Source of the DNA: Oryzias latipes
Lineage: Eukaryota; Chordata; Actinopteri; Beloniformes; Adrianichthyidae
NCBI RefSeq assembly: GCF_002234675.1
Contig: NC_019879.2
Span: forward strand, 14,512,464 to 14,576,463
Reading direction: 5' to 3'
DNA length: 64,000 nt
Numbering within the stretch: the first letter of the stretch is position 1; each line of letters opens with the position of its first letter. The notes under the pieces were generated by a model. That model worked only from the letters and a program-made list of their open reading frames with translations. It had not been told where the DNA came from and ran no database searches. The position numbers were made by a program, and so were the translations under genes. Below, one piece after another: positions 51,684 to 64,000 of the stretch.

Positions 51684-54600
51684 TGTGACCAAAAAAACAA
51701 CACTTTTTTTTAACTACTAATGAGATCTTTGCGTTTTGAGTGTTTTTTGTGGCCAAGGTCATTTTGTCACACAAAATTGCAAAAAGTGTCAAAAAAGAAC
51801 TTTGGCTCAAATTCTGACTGTTTTGACTCTTCAACTTGAAGTGTGACCAAAAAAACAACACTTTTTTGAACCACAGATGAGATCTCTGCCTTTTGAGTCC
51901 GTTTTGTGGCCAAAAATCCTTTTGTCACTCAAAGGACTAAAGGTTATAAAAGAGCTTTATGGCTCAAATTCTGATTGTTTTGACTGTACAACTTTAAACG
52001 TGACCAAAAAACAACACTTTTTTCAACCAAAGATGAGCTCTTTGCCTTTTGAGTGCGTTTTGAGGCCAACAATCATTTTGTCACTCAAAAGTGCTAAAAG
52101 TGTCAAAAAAAAAACATTTTTGCTCAAAATCTCACAGTTTTGACTGTTCAACTTGAAATGTGACCAAAAAAACAAGACTTTTTTCAACTACTAATGAGAT
52201 CTTTCCCTTTTGAGTGTTTTTTGTAGCCAAGGTCATTTTGTCACTCAAAAGTGCAAAAAGTGTCAAAAAAGCATTTTGGCTCAAATTCTGACTGTTTTGA
52301 CTGTACAACTTTAAACGTGACCAAAAAATGAATACTTTTTTGAACCAAAGATGAGATCTTTGCCTTTTGAGTGCGTTTTGAGGCCAACAATCATTTTGTC
52401 ACTCAAAAGTGCTAAAAGTGTCAAAAAAAACATTTTGGCTCAAGATCTCAAAGTTTTGACTATTCAACTTGAAATGTGACCAAAAAAACAACACTTTTTT
52501 TAACTACTAATAAGATCTTTGCCTTTTGAGTGTTTTTTGTGGCCAAGGTCATTTTGTCACACAAAATTGCAAAAAGTGTCAAAAAAGAACTTTGGCTCAA
52601 ATTCTCATTGTTTTGATTGTTCAACTTGAAATGTGACCAAAAAAACACTTTTTTTTAACTACTAATGAGATCTTTGCCTTTTGAATGTTTTTTGTGGCCA
52701 AAAATCGTTTTGTCACTCAAAAGTGCTAAAAGTGTCAAAAAGCATTTTGGCTCAAATTCTGACTGTTTTGACTCTTCAACTTGAAGTGTGACCAAAAAAA
52801 AAACTTTTTTGAACCACAGATGAGATCTCTGCCTTTTGAGTCCGTTTTGTGGCCAAAAATCCTTTTGTCACTCAAAGGACTAAAGGTTATAAAAGAGCTT
52901 TATGGCTCAAATTCTGATTGTTTTGACTGTACAACTTTAAATGTGACCAAAAAACAACACTTTTTTAAACTACAAATGAGATCTTTGCCCTTTAGAGTGC
53001 GTTTTGTGCTCAAAAATCCTTTTGTCACTCAAAAGTGCTAAAAGTGTCAAAAAAGCATTTTGGCTCAAATTCTGATTGTTTTGACTGTACAACTTTAAAC
53101 GTGACCAAAAAACAATACTTTTTTGAACCAAAGATGAGATCTTTGCCTTTTGAGTGCGTTTTGTGGCCAACAATCATTTTGTCACTCAAAAGTGCTAAAA
53201 GTGTCAAAAAAACATTTTGGCTCAAGATCTCACAGTTTTGACTGTTCAACTTGAAATGTAAACAAAAACACAACACTTTTTTTTTTAATTACTAATGAGA
53301 TCTTAGCCTTTTGAGTGTTTTTTGTGGCCAAGGTCATTTTGTCACTCAAAAGTGCAAAAAGTGTCAAAAAAGCATTTTGGCTCAAATTCTGACTATTTTG
53401 ACTGTACAAATTTAAACCTGACCCAAAAACAACACGTTTTTGAACCAAAGATGAGATATTTTGCCTTTTTAGTGCGTTTTGAGGCCAACAATCATTTTGT
53501 CACTCAAAAGTGCTAAAAGTGTCAAAAAAACATTTTGGCTCAAATTCTCACTGTTTTGATTGTTCAACTTGAAATGTGACCAAAAAAACACTTTTTTTTA
53601 ACTACTAATGAGATCTTTGCCTTTTGAGTGCGTTTTGTGGCCAAAAATCGTTTTGTCACTCAAAAGTGCTAAAAGTGTCAAAAAGCATTTTGGCTCAAAT
53701 TTTGACTGTTTTGACTCTTCAAATAGAAGTGTGACCAAAAAAAAAAAACACTTTTTTGAACCACAGATGAAATCTCTGCCTTTTGAGTCCGTTTTGTGGC
53801 CAAAAATCCTTTTGTCACTCAAAGGGCTAAAGGTTATAAAAGAGCTTTATGGCTCAAATTCTGATTGTTTTAACTGTACAACTTGAAACGTGACCAAAAA
53901 ACAACACTTTTTGAAACTACAAATGAGATCTTTGCCTTTAGAGTGCGTTTTGTGCTCAAAAATCCTTTTGTCACTCAAAAGTGCTAAAAGTGTCAAAAAA
54001 AATTTTTGGCTCAAGATCTCACAGTTTTGACTGTTCAACTTGAAATGTGAACAAAAAAACAACACTTTTTTTAACTACTAATGAGATCTTTGCCTTTAGA
54101 GTGTTTTTTGTGGCCAAGGTCATTTTGTCACTCAAAAGTGCAAAAACTGTCAAAAAAGAATTTTGGCTCAAATTCAAACTGTTTTGATTGTTAAACTTGA
54201 AATGTGACCAAAAAAATAACAACACTTTTTTAAACTACAAATGAGATCTTTGCCTTTAGAGTGTGTTTTGTGCTCAATCTACTTTTGTCACTCAAAAGTG
54301 CTAAAAGTGTCAAAAAAAACATTTTGGCTCAAGATCTAACAGTTTTGAATGTTCAACCTGAAATGTGACCAAGGAAAAACACTTTTTTGAACTAGAGATG
54401 AGATCTTTACCTTTTGAGTGCGTTTTGTGGCCAACAATTATTTTGTCACTCAAAGGGCTAAAAGTGTAAAGGAGCATTTTGGCTAAAATTCTGACTGTTT
54501 TGACTGTACAACTTGAAACGTGAACAAAAAAACAACACTTTTTTAAACTACAAATGAGATCTTTAACTGTAGAGTGCGTTTTGTGCTCAAAAATCCTTTT

Positions 54601-57600
54601 GTCACTCAAAAGTGCTAAAAGTGTCAAAAAAACATTTTGGCTCAAGATCTCACAGTTTTGACTGTTCAACTTGAAATGTGAACAAAAAAACAACACTTTT
54701 TTGAACTACAAATGAGATCTTTGCCCTTTGAATGCGTTTTGTGGCCAAAAATCCTTTTGTCACTCAAAAGTGCTAAAAGTGTCAAAAGAGCATTTTGGCT
54801 AAAATTCTGATTGTTTTGACTGTACAACTTTAAACGTGACCAAAAAACCACCCTTTTTTCAACCAAAGATGTGATCTTTGCCTTTTGAGTGCGTTTTGAG
54901 GCCAACAATCATTTTGTCACTCAAAAGTGCTAAAAGTGTCAAAAAAGCATTTTGGCTCAAGATCTAACAGTTTTGAATGTTCAACCTGAGATGTGACCAA
55001 GGAAAAACACTTCTTTTAACCACAGATGAGATCTTTGCCTTTTGAGTCCGTTTTGTGGCCAAAAATCCTTTTGTCACTCAAAGGGCTGAAGGTTATAAAA
55101 GAACTTTATGGCTCGAATTCTAATTGTTTTGACTGTACAACTTTAAACGTGACCAAAAAAACAACACTTTTTTAAACTACAAATGAGATCTTTGCCTTTA
55201 GAGTGCGTTTTGTGCTCAAAAATCCTTTTGTCACTCAAAAGTGCTAAAAGTGTCAAAAAAGCATTTTGGCTAAAATTCTGATTGTTTTGACTGTACAACT
55301 TTAAACGTGACCAAAAAATGAATACTTTTTTGAACCAAAGATGAGATCTTTGCCTTTTGAGTGCGTTTTGAGGCCAACAATCATTTTGTCACTCAAAAGT
55401 GCTAAAAGTGTCAAAAAAACATTTTGGCTCAAGATCTCAAAGTTTTGACTGTTCAACTTGAAATGTGACCAAAAAAACAACACTTTTTTTAACTACTAAT
55501 AAGATCTTTGCCTTTTGAGTGTTTTTTGTGGCCAAGGTCATTTTGTCACACAAAATTGCAAAAAGTGTCAAAAAAGAACTTTGGCTCAAATTCTCATTGT
55601 TTTGATTGTTCAACTTGAAATGTGACCAAAAAAACACTTTTTTTTAACTACTAATGAGATCTTTGCCTTTTGAATGTTTTTTGTGGCCAAAAATCGTTTT
55701 GTCACTCAAAAGTGCTAAAAGTGTCAAAAAGCATTTTGGCTCAAATTCTGACTATTTTGACTGTACAAATTTAAACCTGACCCAAAAACAACACGTTTTT
55801 GAACCAAAGATGAGATATTTTGCCTTTTTAGTGCGTTTTGAGGCCAACAATCATTTTGTCACTCAAAAGTGCTAAAAGTGTCAAAAAAACATTTTGGCTC
55901 AAATTCTCACTGTTTTGATTGTTCAACTTGAAATGTGACCAAAAAAACACTTTTTTTTAACTACTAATGAGATCTTTGCCTTTTGAGTGCGTTTTGTGGC
56001 CAAAAATCGTTTTGTCACTCAAAAGTGCTAAAAGTGTCAAAAAGCATTTTGGCTCAAATTTTGACTGTTTTGACTCTTCAAATAGAAGTGTGACCAAAAA
56101 AAAAAAACACTTTTTTGAACCACAGATGAAATCTCTGCCTTTTGAGTCCGTTTTGTGGCCAAAAATCCTTTTGTCACTCAAAGGGCTAAAGGTTATAAAA
56201 GAGCTTTATGGCTCAAATTCTGATTGTTTTAACTGTACAACTTGAAACGTGACCAAAAAACAACACTTTTTGAAACTACAAATGAGATCTTTGCCTTTAG
56301 AGTGCGTTTTGTGCTCAAAAATCCTTTTGTCACTCAAAAGTGCTAAAAGTGTCAAAAAAAATTTTTGGCTCAAGATCTCACAGTTTTGACTGTTCAACTT
56401 GAAATGTGAACAAAAAAACAACACTTTTTTTAACTACTAATGAGATCTTTGCCTTTAGAGTGTTTTTTGTGGCCAAGGTCATTTTGTCACTCAAAAGTGC
56501 AAAAACTGTCAAAAAAGAATTTTGGCTCAAATTCAAACTGTTTTGATTGTTAAACTTGAAATGTGACCAAAAAAATAACAACACTTTTTTAAACTACAAA
56601 TGAGATCTTTGCCTTTAGAGTGTGTTTTGTGCTCAATCTACTTTTGTCACTCAAAAGTGCTAAAAGTGTCAAAAAAAACATTTTGGCTCAAGATCTAACA
56701 GTTTTGAATGTTCAACCTGAAATGTGACCAAGGAAAAACACTTTTTTGAACTAGAGATGAGATCTTTACCTTTTGAGTGCGTTTTGTGGCCAACAATTAT
56801 TTTGTCACTCAAAGGGCTAAAAGTGTAAAGGAGCATTTTGGCTAAAATTCTGACTGTTTTGACTGTACAACTTGAAACGTGAACAAAAAAACAACACTTT
56901 TTTAAACTACAAATGAGATCTTTAACTGTAGAGTGCGTTTTGTGCTCAAAAATCCTTTTGTCACTCAAAAGTGCTAAAAGTGTCAAAAAAACATTTTGGC
57001 TCAAGATCTCACAGTTTTGACTGTTCAACTTGAAATGTGAACAAAAAAACAACACTTTTTTGAACTACAAATGAGATCTTTGCCCTTTGAATGCGTTTTT
57101 TTGGCCAAAAATCCTTTTGTCACTCAAAAGTGCTAAAAGTGTCAAAAGAGCATTTTGGCTAAAATTCTGATTGTTTTGACTGTACAACTTTAAACGTGAC
57201 CAAAAAACCACCCTTTTTTCAACCAAAGATGTGATCTTTGCCTTTTGAGTGCGTTTTGAGGCCAACAATCATTTTGTCACTCAAAAGTGCTAAAAGTGTC
57301 AAAAAAGCATTTTGGCTCAAGATCTAACAGTTTTGAATGTTCAACCTGAGATGTGACCAAGGAAAAACACTTCTTTTAACCACAGATGAGATCTTTGCCT
57401 TTTGAGTCCGTTTTGTGGCCAAAAATCCTTTTGTCACTCAAAGGGCTGAAGGTTATAAAAGAACTTTATGGCTCGAATTCTAATTGTTTTGACTGTACAA
57501 CTTTAAACGTGACCAAAAAAACAACACTTTTTTAAACTACAAATGAGATCTTTGCCTTTAGAGTGCGTTTTGTGCTCAAAAATCCTTTTGTCACTCAAAA

Positions 57601-59152
57601 GTGCTAAAAGTGTCAAAAAAGCATTTTGGCTAAAATTCTGATTGTTTTGACTGTACAACTTTAAACGTGACCAAAAAATGAATACTTTTTTGAACCAAAG
57701 ATGAGATCTTTGCCTTTTGAGTGCGTTTTGAGGCCAACAATCATTTTGTCACTCAAAAGTGCTAAAAGTGTCAAAAAAACATTTTGGCTCAAGATCTCAA
57801 AGTTTTGACTGTTCAACTTGAAATGTGACCAAAAAAACAACACTTTTTTTAACTACTAATAAGATCTTTGCCTTTTGAGTGTTTTTTGTGGCCAAGGTCA
57901 TTTTGTCACACAAAATTGCAAAAAGTGTCAAAAAAGAACTTTGGCTCAAATTCTCATTGTTTTGATTGTTCAACTTGAAATGTGACCAAAAAAACACTTT
58001 TTTTTAACTACTAATGAGATCTTTGCCTTTTGAATGTTTTTTGTGGCCAAAAATCGTTTTGTCACTCAAAAGTGCTAAAAGTGTCAAAAAGCATTTTGGC
58101 TCAAATTCTGACTGTTTTGACTCTTCAACTTGAAGTGTGACCAAAAAAACAACACTTTTTTGAACCACAGATGAGATCTCTGCCTTTTGAGTCCGTTTTG
58201 TGGCCAAAAATCCTTTTGTCACTCAAAGGACTAAAGGTTATAAAAGAGCTTTATGGCTCAAATTCTGATTGTTTTGACTGTACAACTTTAAACGTGACCA
58301 AAAAACAACACTTTTTTCAACCAAAGATGAGCTCTTTGCCTTTTGAGTGCGTTTTGAGGCCAACAATCATTTTGTCACTCAAAAGTGCTAAAAGTGTCAA
58401 AAAAAAAACATTTTTGCTCAAAATCTCACAGTTTTGACTGTTCAACTTGAAATGTGACCAAAAAAACAAGACTTTTTTCAACTACTAATGAGATCTTTCC
58501 CTTTTGAGTGTTTTTTGTAGCCAAGGTCATTTTGTCACTCAAAAGTGCAAAAAGTGTCAAAAAAGCATTTTGGCTCAAATTCTGACTGTTTTGACTGTAC
58601 AACTTTAAACGTGACCAAAAAATGAATACTTTTTTGAACCAAAGATGAGATCTTTGCCTTTTGAGTGCGTTTTGAGGCCAACAATCATTTTGTCACTCAA
58701 AAGTGCTAAAAGTGTCAAAAAAAACATTTTGGCTCAAGATCTCAAAGTTTTGACTATTCAACTTGAAATGTGACCAAAAAAACAACACTTTTTTTAACTA
58801 CTAATAAGATCTTTGCCTTTTGAGTGTTTTTTGTGGCCAAGGTCATTTTGTCACACAAAATTGCAAAAAGTGTCAAAAAAGAACTTTGGCTCAAATTCTC
58901 ATTGTTTTGATTGTTCAACTTGAAATGTGACCAAAAAAACACTTTTTTTTAACTACTAATGAGATCTTTGCCTTTTGAATGTTTTTTGTGGCCAAAAATC
59001 GTTTTGTCACTCAAAAGTGCTAAAAGTGTCAAAAAGCATTTTGGCTCAAATTCTGACTGTTTTGACTCTTCAACTTGAAGTGTGACCAAAAAAAAAAACT
59101 TTTTTGAACCACAGATGAGATCTCTGCCTTTTGAGTCCGTTTTGTGGCCAAA
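51684..59152. repeat. Satellite array, subfamily B with 15- and 40-monomer periodicities
   Basis: Continues B monomers. A unit of about 2359 bp (15 monomers) occurs twice in tandem at 53372-55730 and 55731-58090 with near identity. The flanking block 51797-52858 recurs at 58091-59152, offset 6294 bp (40 monomers). Runs into an assembly gap. Confidence 0.95.
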
Positions 59153-60152
59153 NNNNNNNNNNNNNNNNNNNNNNNNNNNNNNNNNNNNNNNNNNNNNNNN
59201 NNNNNNNNNNNNNNNNNNNNNNNNNNNNNNNNNNNNNNNNNNNNNNNNNNNNNNNNNNNNNNNNNNNNNNNNNNNNNNNNNNNNNNNNNNNNNNNNNNNN
59301 NNNNNNNNNNNNNNNNNNNNNNNNNNNNNNNNNNNNNNNNNNNNNNNNNNNNNNNNNNNNNNNNNNNNNNNNNNNNNNNNNNNNNNNNNNNNNNNNNNNN
59401 NNNNNNNNNNNNNNNNNNNNNNNNNNNNNNNNNNNNNNNNNNNNNNNNNNNNNNNNNNNNNNNNNNNNNNNNNNNNNNNNNNNNNNNNNNNNNNNNNNNN
59501 NNNNNNNNNNNNNNNNNNNNNNNNNNNNNNNNNNNNNNNNNNNNNNNNNNNNNNNNNNNNNNNNNNNNNNNNNNNNNNNNNNNNNNNNNNNNNNNNNNNN
59601 NNNNNNNNNNNNNNNNNNNNNNNNNNNNNNNNNNNNNNNNNNNNNNNNNNNNNNNNNNNNNNNNNNNNNNNNNNNNNNNNNNNNNNNNNNNNNNNNNNNN
59701 NNNNNNNNNNNNNNNNNNNNNNNNNNNNNNNNNNNNNNNNNNNNNNNNNNNNNNNNNNNNNNNNNNNNNNNNNNNNNNNNNNNNNNNNNNNNNNNNNNNN
59801 NNNNNNNNNNNNNNNNNNNNNNNNNNNNNNNNNNNNNNNNNNNNNNNNNNNNNNNNNNNNNNNNNNNNNNNNNNNNNNNNNNNNNNNNNNNNNNNNNNNN
59901 NNNNNNNNNNNNNNNNNNNNNNNNNNNNNNNNNNNNNNNNNNNNNNNNNNNNNNNNNNNNNNNNNNNNNNNNNNNNNNNNNNNNNNNNNNNNNNNNNNNN
60001 NNNNNNNNNNNNNNNNNNNNNNNNNNNNNNNNNNNNNNNNNNNNNNNNNNNNNNNNNNNNNNNNNNNNNNNNNNNNNNNNNNNNNNNNNNNNNNNNNNNN
60101 NNNNNNNNNNNNNNNNNNNNNNNNNNNNNNNNNNNNNNNNNNNNNNNNNNNN
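59153..60152. other. Assembly gap (1000 N)
   Basis: Exactly 1000 N within the B array; both flanks are B monomers. The true length is unknown. Confidence 0.99.
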
Positions 60153-63100
60153 TTGAGTGTTTTTTGTGGCCAAGGTCATTTTGTCACTCAAAAGTGCAAA
60201 AAGTGTCAAAAAAGCATTTTGGCTCAAATTCTGACTATTTTGACTGTACAACTTTAAACCTGACCCAAAAACAACACGTTTTTGAACCAAAGATGATATA
60301 TTTTGCCTTTTTAGTGCGTTTTGAGGGCCAACAATCATTTTGTCACTCAAAAGTGCTAAAAGTGTCAAAAAAACATTTTGGCTCAAATTCTCACTGTTTT
60401 GATTGTTCAACTTGAAATGTGACCAAAAAAACACTTTTTTTTAACTACTAATGAGATCTTTGCCTTTTGAGTGCGTTTTGTGGCCAAAAATCGTTTTGTC
60501 ACTCAAAAGTGCTAAAAGTGTCAAAAAGCATTTTGGCTCAAATTCTGACTGTTTTGACTCTTCAACTAGAAGTGTGACCAAAAAAGAAAAAAACACTTTT
60601 TTGAACCACAGATGAAATCTCTGCCTTTTGAGTCCGTTTTGTGGCCAAAAATCCTTTTGTCACTCAAAGGGCTAAAGGTTATAAAAGAGCTTTATGGCTC
60701 AAATTCTGATTGTTTTAACTGTACAACTTGAAACGTGACCAAAAAACAACACTTTTTGAAACTACAAATGAGATCTTTGCCTTTAGAGTGCGTTTTGTGC
60801 TCAAAAATCCTTTTGTCACTCAAAAGTGCTAAAAGTGTCAAAAAAATTTTTTGGCTCAAGATCTCACAGTTTTGACTGTTCAACTTGAAATGTGAACAAA
60901 AAAACAACACTTTTTTTAACTACTAATGAGATCTTTGCCTTTAGAGTGTTTTTTGTGGCCAAGGTCATTTTGTCACTCAAAAGTGCAAAAACTGTCAAAA
61001 AAGAATTTTGGCTCAAATTCAAACTGTTTTGATTGTTAAACTTGAAATGTGACCAAAAAAACAACAACACTTTTTTAAACTACAAATGAGATCTTTGCCT
61101 TTAGAGTGTGTTTTGTGCTCAATCTACTTTTGTCACTCAAAAGTGCTAAAAGTGTCAAAAAAAACATTTTGGCTCAAGATCTAACAGTTTTGAATGTTCA
61201 ACCTGAAATGTGACCAAGGAAAAACACTTTTTTGAACTAGAGATGAGATCTTTACCTTTTGAGTGCGTTTTGTGGCCAACAATTATTTTGTCACTCAAAG
61301 GGCTAAAAGTGTAAAGGAGCATTTTGGCTAAAATTCTGACTGTTTTGACTGTACAACTTGAAACGTGAACAAAAAAACAACACTTTTTTAAACTACAAAT
61401 GAGATCTTTAACTGTAGAGTGCGTTTTGTGCTCAAAAATCCTTTTGTCACTCAAAAGTGCTAAAAGTGTCAAAAAACATTTTGGCTCAAGATCTCACAGT
61501 TTTGACTGTTCAACTTGAAATGTGAACAAAAAAACAACACTTTTTTGAACTACAAATGAGATCTTTGCCCTTTGAATGCGTTTTGTGGCCAAAAATCCTT
61601 TTGTCACTCAAAAGTGCTAAAAGTGTCAAAAGAGCATTTTGGCTAAAATTCTGATTGTTTTGACTGTACAACTTTAAACGTGACCAAAAAACCACCCTTT
61701 TTTCAACCAAAGATGTGATCTTTGCCTTTTGAGTGCGTTTTGAGGCCAACAATCATTTTGTCACTCAAAAGTGCTAAAAGTGTCAAAAAAGCATTTTGGC
61801 TCAAGATCTAACAGTTTTGAATGTTCAACCTGAGATGTGACCAAGGAAAAACACTTCTTTTAACCACAGATGAGATCTTTGCCTTTTGAGTCCGTTTTGT
61901 GGCCAAAAATCCTTTTGTCACTCAAAGGGCTGAAGGTTATAAAAGAACTTTATGGCTCGAATTCTAATTGTTTTGACTGTACAACTTTAAACGTGACCAA
62001 AAAAACAACACTTTTTTAAACTACAAATGAGATCTTTGCCTTTAGAGTGCGTTTTGTGCTCAAAAATCCTTTTGTCACTCAAAAGTGCTAAAAGTGTCAA
62101 AAAGCATTTTGGCTAAAATTCTGATTGTTTTGACTGTACAACTTTAAACGTGACCAAAAAACAACACTTTTTTAAACTACAAATGAGATCTTTGCCTTTA
62201 GAGTGCGTTTTGTGCTCAAAAATCCTTTTGTCACTAAAAAGTGATAAAAGTGTCAAAAAAGCATTTTGGCTCAAGATCTAACAGTTTTGAATGTTCAACC
62301 TGAAATGTGACCAAGGAAAAACACTTTTTTGAACTAGAGATGAGATCTTTGCCTTTTGAGTGCGTTTTGTGGCCAACAATTATTTTGTCACTCAAAGGGC
62401 TAAAGGTGTAAAGGAGCATTTTGGCTCAAATTCTGACTATTTTGACTGTACAACTTGAAACGTGACCAAAAAAACAACACTTTTTTAAACTACAAATGAG
62501 ATTTTTGCCTTTAGAGTGCGTTTTGTGCTCAAAAATCCTTTTGTCACTCAAAAGTGCTAAAAGTTTCAAAAAAATATTTTGGCTCAAGATCTAACAGTTT
62601 TGAATGTTCAACCTGAAATGTGCCAAGGAAAAACACTTTTTTGAACCAGAGATGAGATCTTTGCCTTTTGAGTGCGTTTTGTGGCCAACAATTATTTTGT
62701 CACTCAAAGGGCTAAAGGTGTAAAGGAGCATTTTGGCTCAAATTCTGACTATTTTGACTGTACAACTTGAAATGTGACCAAAAAACAACACTTTTTTAAA
62801 CTACAAATGAGATGTTTGCCTTTTGAATTTCTTTGTGCTCAAAAATCCTTTTGTCACTCAAAAGTGCTAAAAGTGTCAAAAAAACATTTTGGCTCAAGAT
62901 CTTACAGTTTTGACTGTTCAACTTGAAATGTGAACAAAAAAAACAACCCTTTTTTTTAAATACTAATGAGATCTTAGCCTTTTAAGTGTTTTTTGTGGCC
63001 AAGGTCATTTTGTCACTCAAAAGTGCAAAAAGTGTCAAAAAATAATTTTGGTTCAAATTCTCACTGTTTTGACTGTACAACTTGAAACGTGACCAAAAAA

Positions 63101-64000
63101 CAACACTTTTTTGAACTACAAATGAGATCTTTGCCCTTTGAATTTCTTTGTGCTCAAAAATCCTTTTGTCACTCAAAAGTGCTAAAAGTGTCAAAAGAGC
63201 ATTTTGGCTCAAATTCTGACAGTTCTGACTCTTCAACTTCAAATGTGACCAAGAAAAACAACACTTTTTTGAACTACAAATGAGATCTTTGCCTTTTGAG
63301 TGCGTTTTGAGGCAAACAATCATTTTGTCACTCAAAAGTGCTAAAAGTGTCAAAAAAAACATTTTGGCTAAAATTCTGATTGTTTTGACTGTACAACTTT
63401 AAACCTGACCAAAAAAACAACCCTTTTTTCAACCAAAGATGAGATCTTTGCCTTTTGAGTGCGTTTTGAGGCCAACAATCATTTTGTCACTCAAAAGTGC
63501 TAAAAGTGTCAAAAAAACATTTTGGCTCAAGATCTCACAGTTTTGACTGTTCAACTTGAAATGTGACCAAAAAACAACACTTTTTTGAAATACAGATGAG
63601 ATCTTTGCCTTTTGAGTGCGTTTTGTGGCCAAAAATCCTTTTGTCACTCAAAAGTGCTAAAAGTGTCAAAAAAACATTTTGGCTCAAGATCTTACAGTTT
63701 TGACTGTTCAACTTGAAATGTGAACAAAAAAACAACCCTTTTTTTTAAATACTAATGAGATCTTAGCCTTTTGAGTGTTTTTTGTGGCCAAGGTCATTTT
63801 GTCACTCAAAAGTGCAAAAACTGTCAAAAAAGAATTTTGGCTCAAATTCTCACTGTTTTGATTGTTAAACTTGAAATGTGACCAAAAAAACAACAACACT
63901 TTTTTAACTACTAATGAGATCTTTGCCTTTTGAGTGTTTTTTGTGGCCAAAAATCCTTTTGTCACTCAAAAGTGCTAAAAGTGTCAAAAAGCATTTTGGC
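60153..64000. repeat. Satellite array, subfamily B (to window edge)
   Basis: B monomers to the last base. 60210-62100 repeats the order seen at 53372-55270 and 55731-57630. The last 2 kb (62100-64000) contains more divergent monomers (TTTTGAATTTCTTTGTGC variants at 62820 and 63130), suggesting less recent homogenisation toward the right edge. Confidence 0.95.

Noticed and set aside
7950..64000. Dozens of 60-140-codon frames repeating S-F-V-V-Q-N-K, L-L-A-L-L-S-D-K and similar peptides
   Set aside because: They recur once per satellite monomer, appear on both strands, and vary with monomer indels; they are by-products of a tandem repeat.
19550..64000. CENP-B box in the satellite
   Set aside because: I found no TTCG...CGGG-type match in the monomers I read; centromere function is therefore argued only from unit size and organisation.

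Overview
The window is repeat-dominated chromosomal DNA from a ray-finned (teleost) fish. Supporting this are fish-type L2 LINE 3' ends, a Ngaro-type tyrosine-recombinase retrotransposon, a sushi-like Ty3/gypsy chromovirus, intron-like splice signals, and a fish-wide short repeat family starting GGTAAATGG. No bacterial-type gene, CRISPR array, rRNA or tRNA was found.

Layout. Positions 1-7950 are mostly low-copy sequence. They hold microsatellites, two L2-type 3' ends, two candidate terminal exons of an unrecognised gene with a tyrosine-based motif, a perfect 31-bp-arm hairpin, and a decayed L1-type LINE endonuclease. From about 7950 to the right edge, nearly everything is one tandem satellite family. 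Subfamily A (about 148-bp monomers) fills 7950-10589 and 15873-18549. Subfamily B (about 157-158 bp) fills the rest from 19550 on. A and B are clearly homologous and differ mainly by a 9-bp insertion/deletion. B is built of nested higher-order repeats of about 6, 13, 15 and 40 monomers. Two 1000-base N runs (18550-19549, 59153-60152) are assembly gaps inside the satellite.

Four large mobile elements have landed inside the satellite, and the surrounding monomers let the empty site be read for each. (1) 10590-15872 is a broken Ngaro-like element on the minus strand with A1 / gag-RT-RNaseH-YR / B1-A2-B2 termini and an internal 87-bp minisatellite. (2) 23757-27382 is a 3.6-kb element with about 0.66-kb terminal inverted repeats and a 6-bp target duplication. 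It has no recognisable transposase, but carries what look like two small spliced convergent genes whose poly(A) signals lie about 30 bp apart. (3) 32676-38119 is an intact-looking 5.4-kb sushi-type Ty3/gypsy chromovirus (minus strand). Its LTRs are 547 bp and nearly identical, its gag and pol are uninterrupted, it has a textbook -1 frameshift signal, and it has an apparent self-priming primer site. (4) 43597-51683 is an 8.1-kb element with 13-bp inverted termini. A 287-bp tandem array sits at one end and a 124-bp array at the other. Its core includes a decayed DUF4806-like gene with its own promoter-like region.

None of the many short ORFs in the satellite looks like a gene; they recur because the monomers recur. 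The best candidates for something undescribed are the two-gene TIR element, the 8.1-kb array-flanked element, and the satellite's own organisation. All identities and lengths were read by eye and no database search was run.
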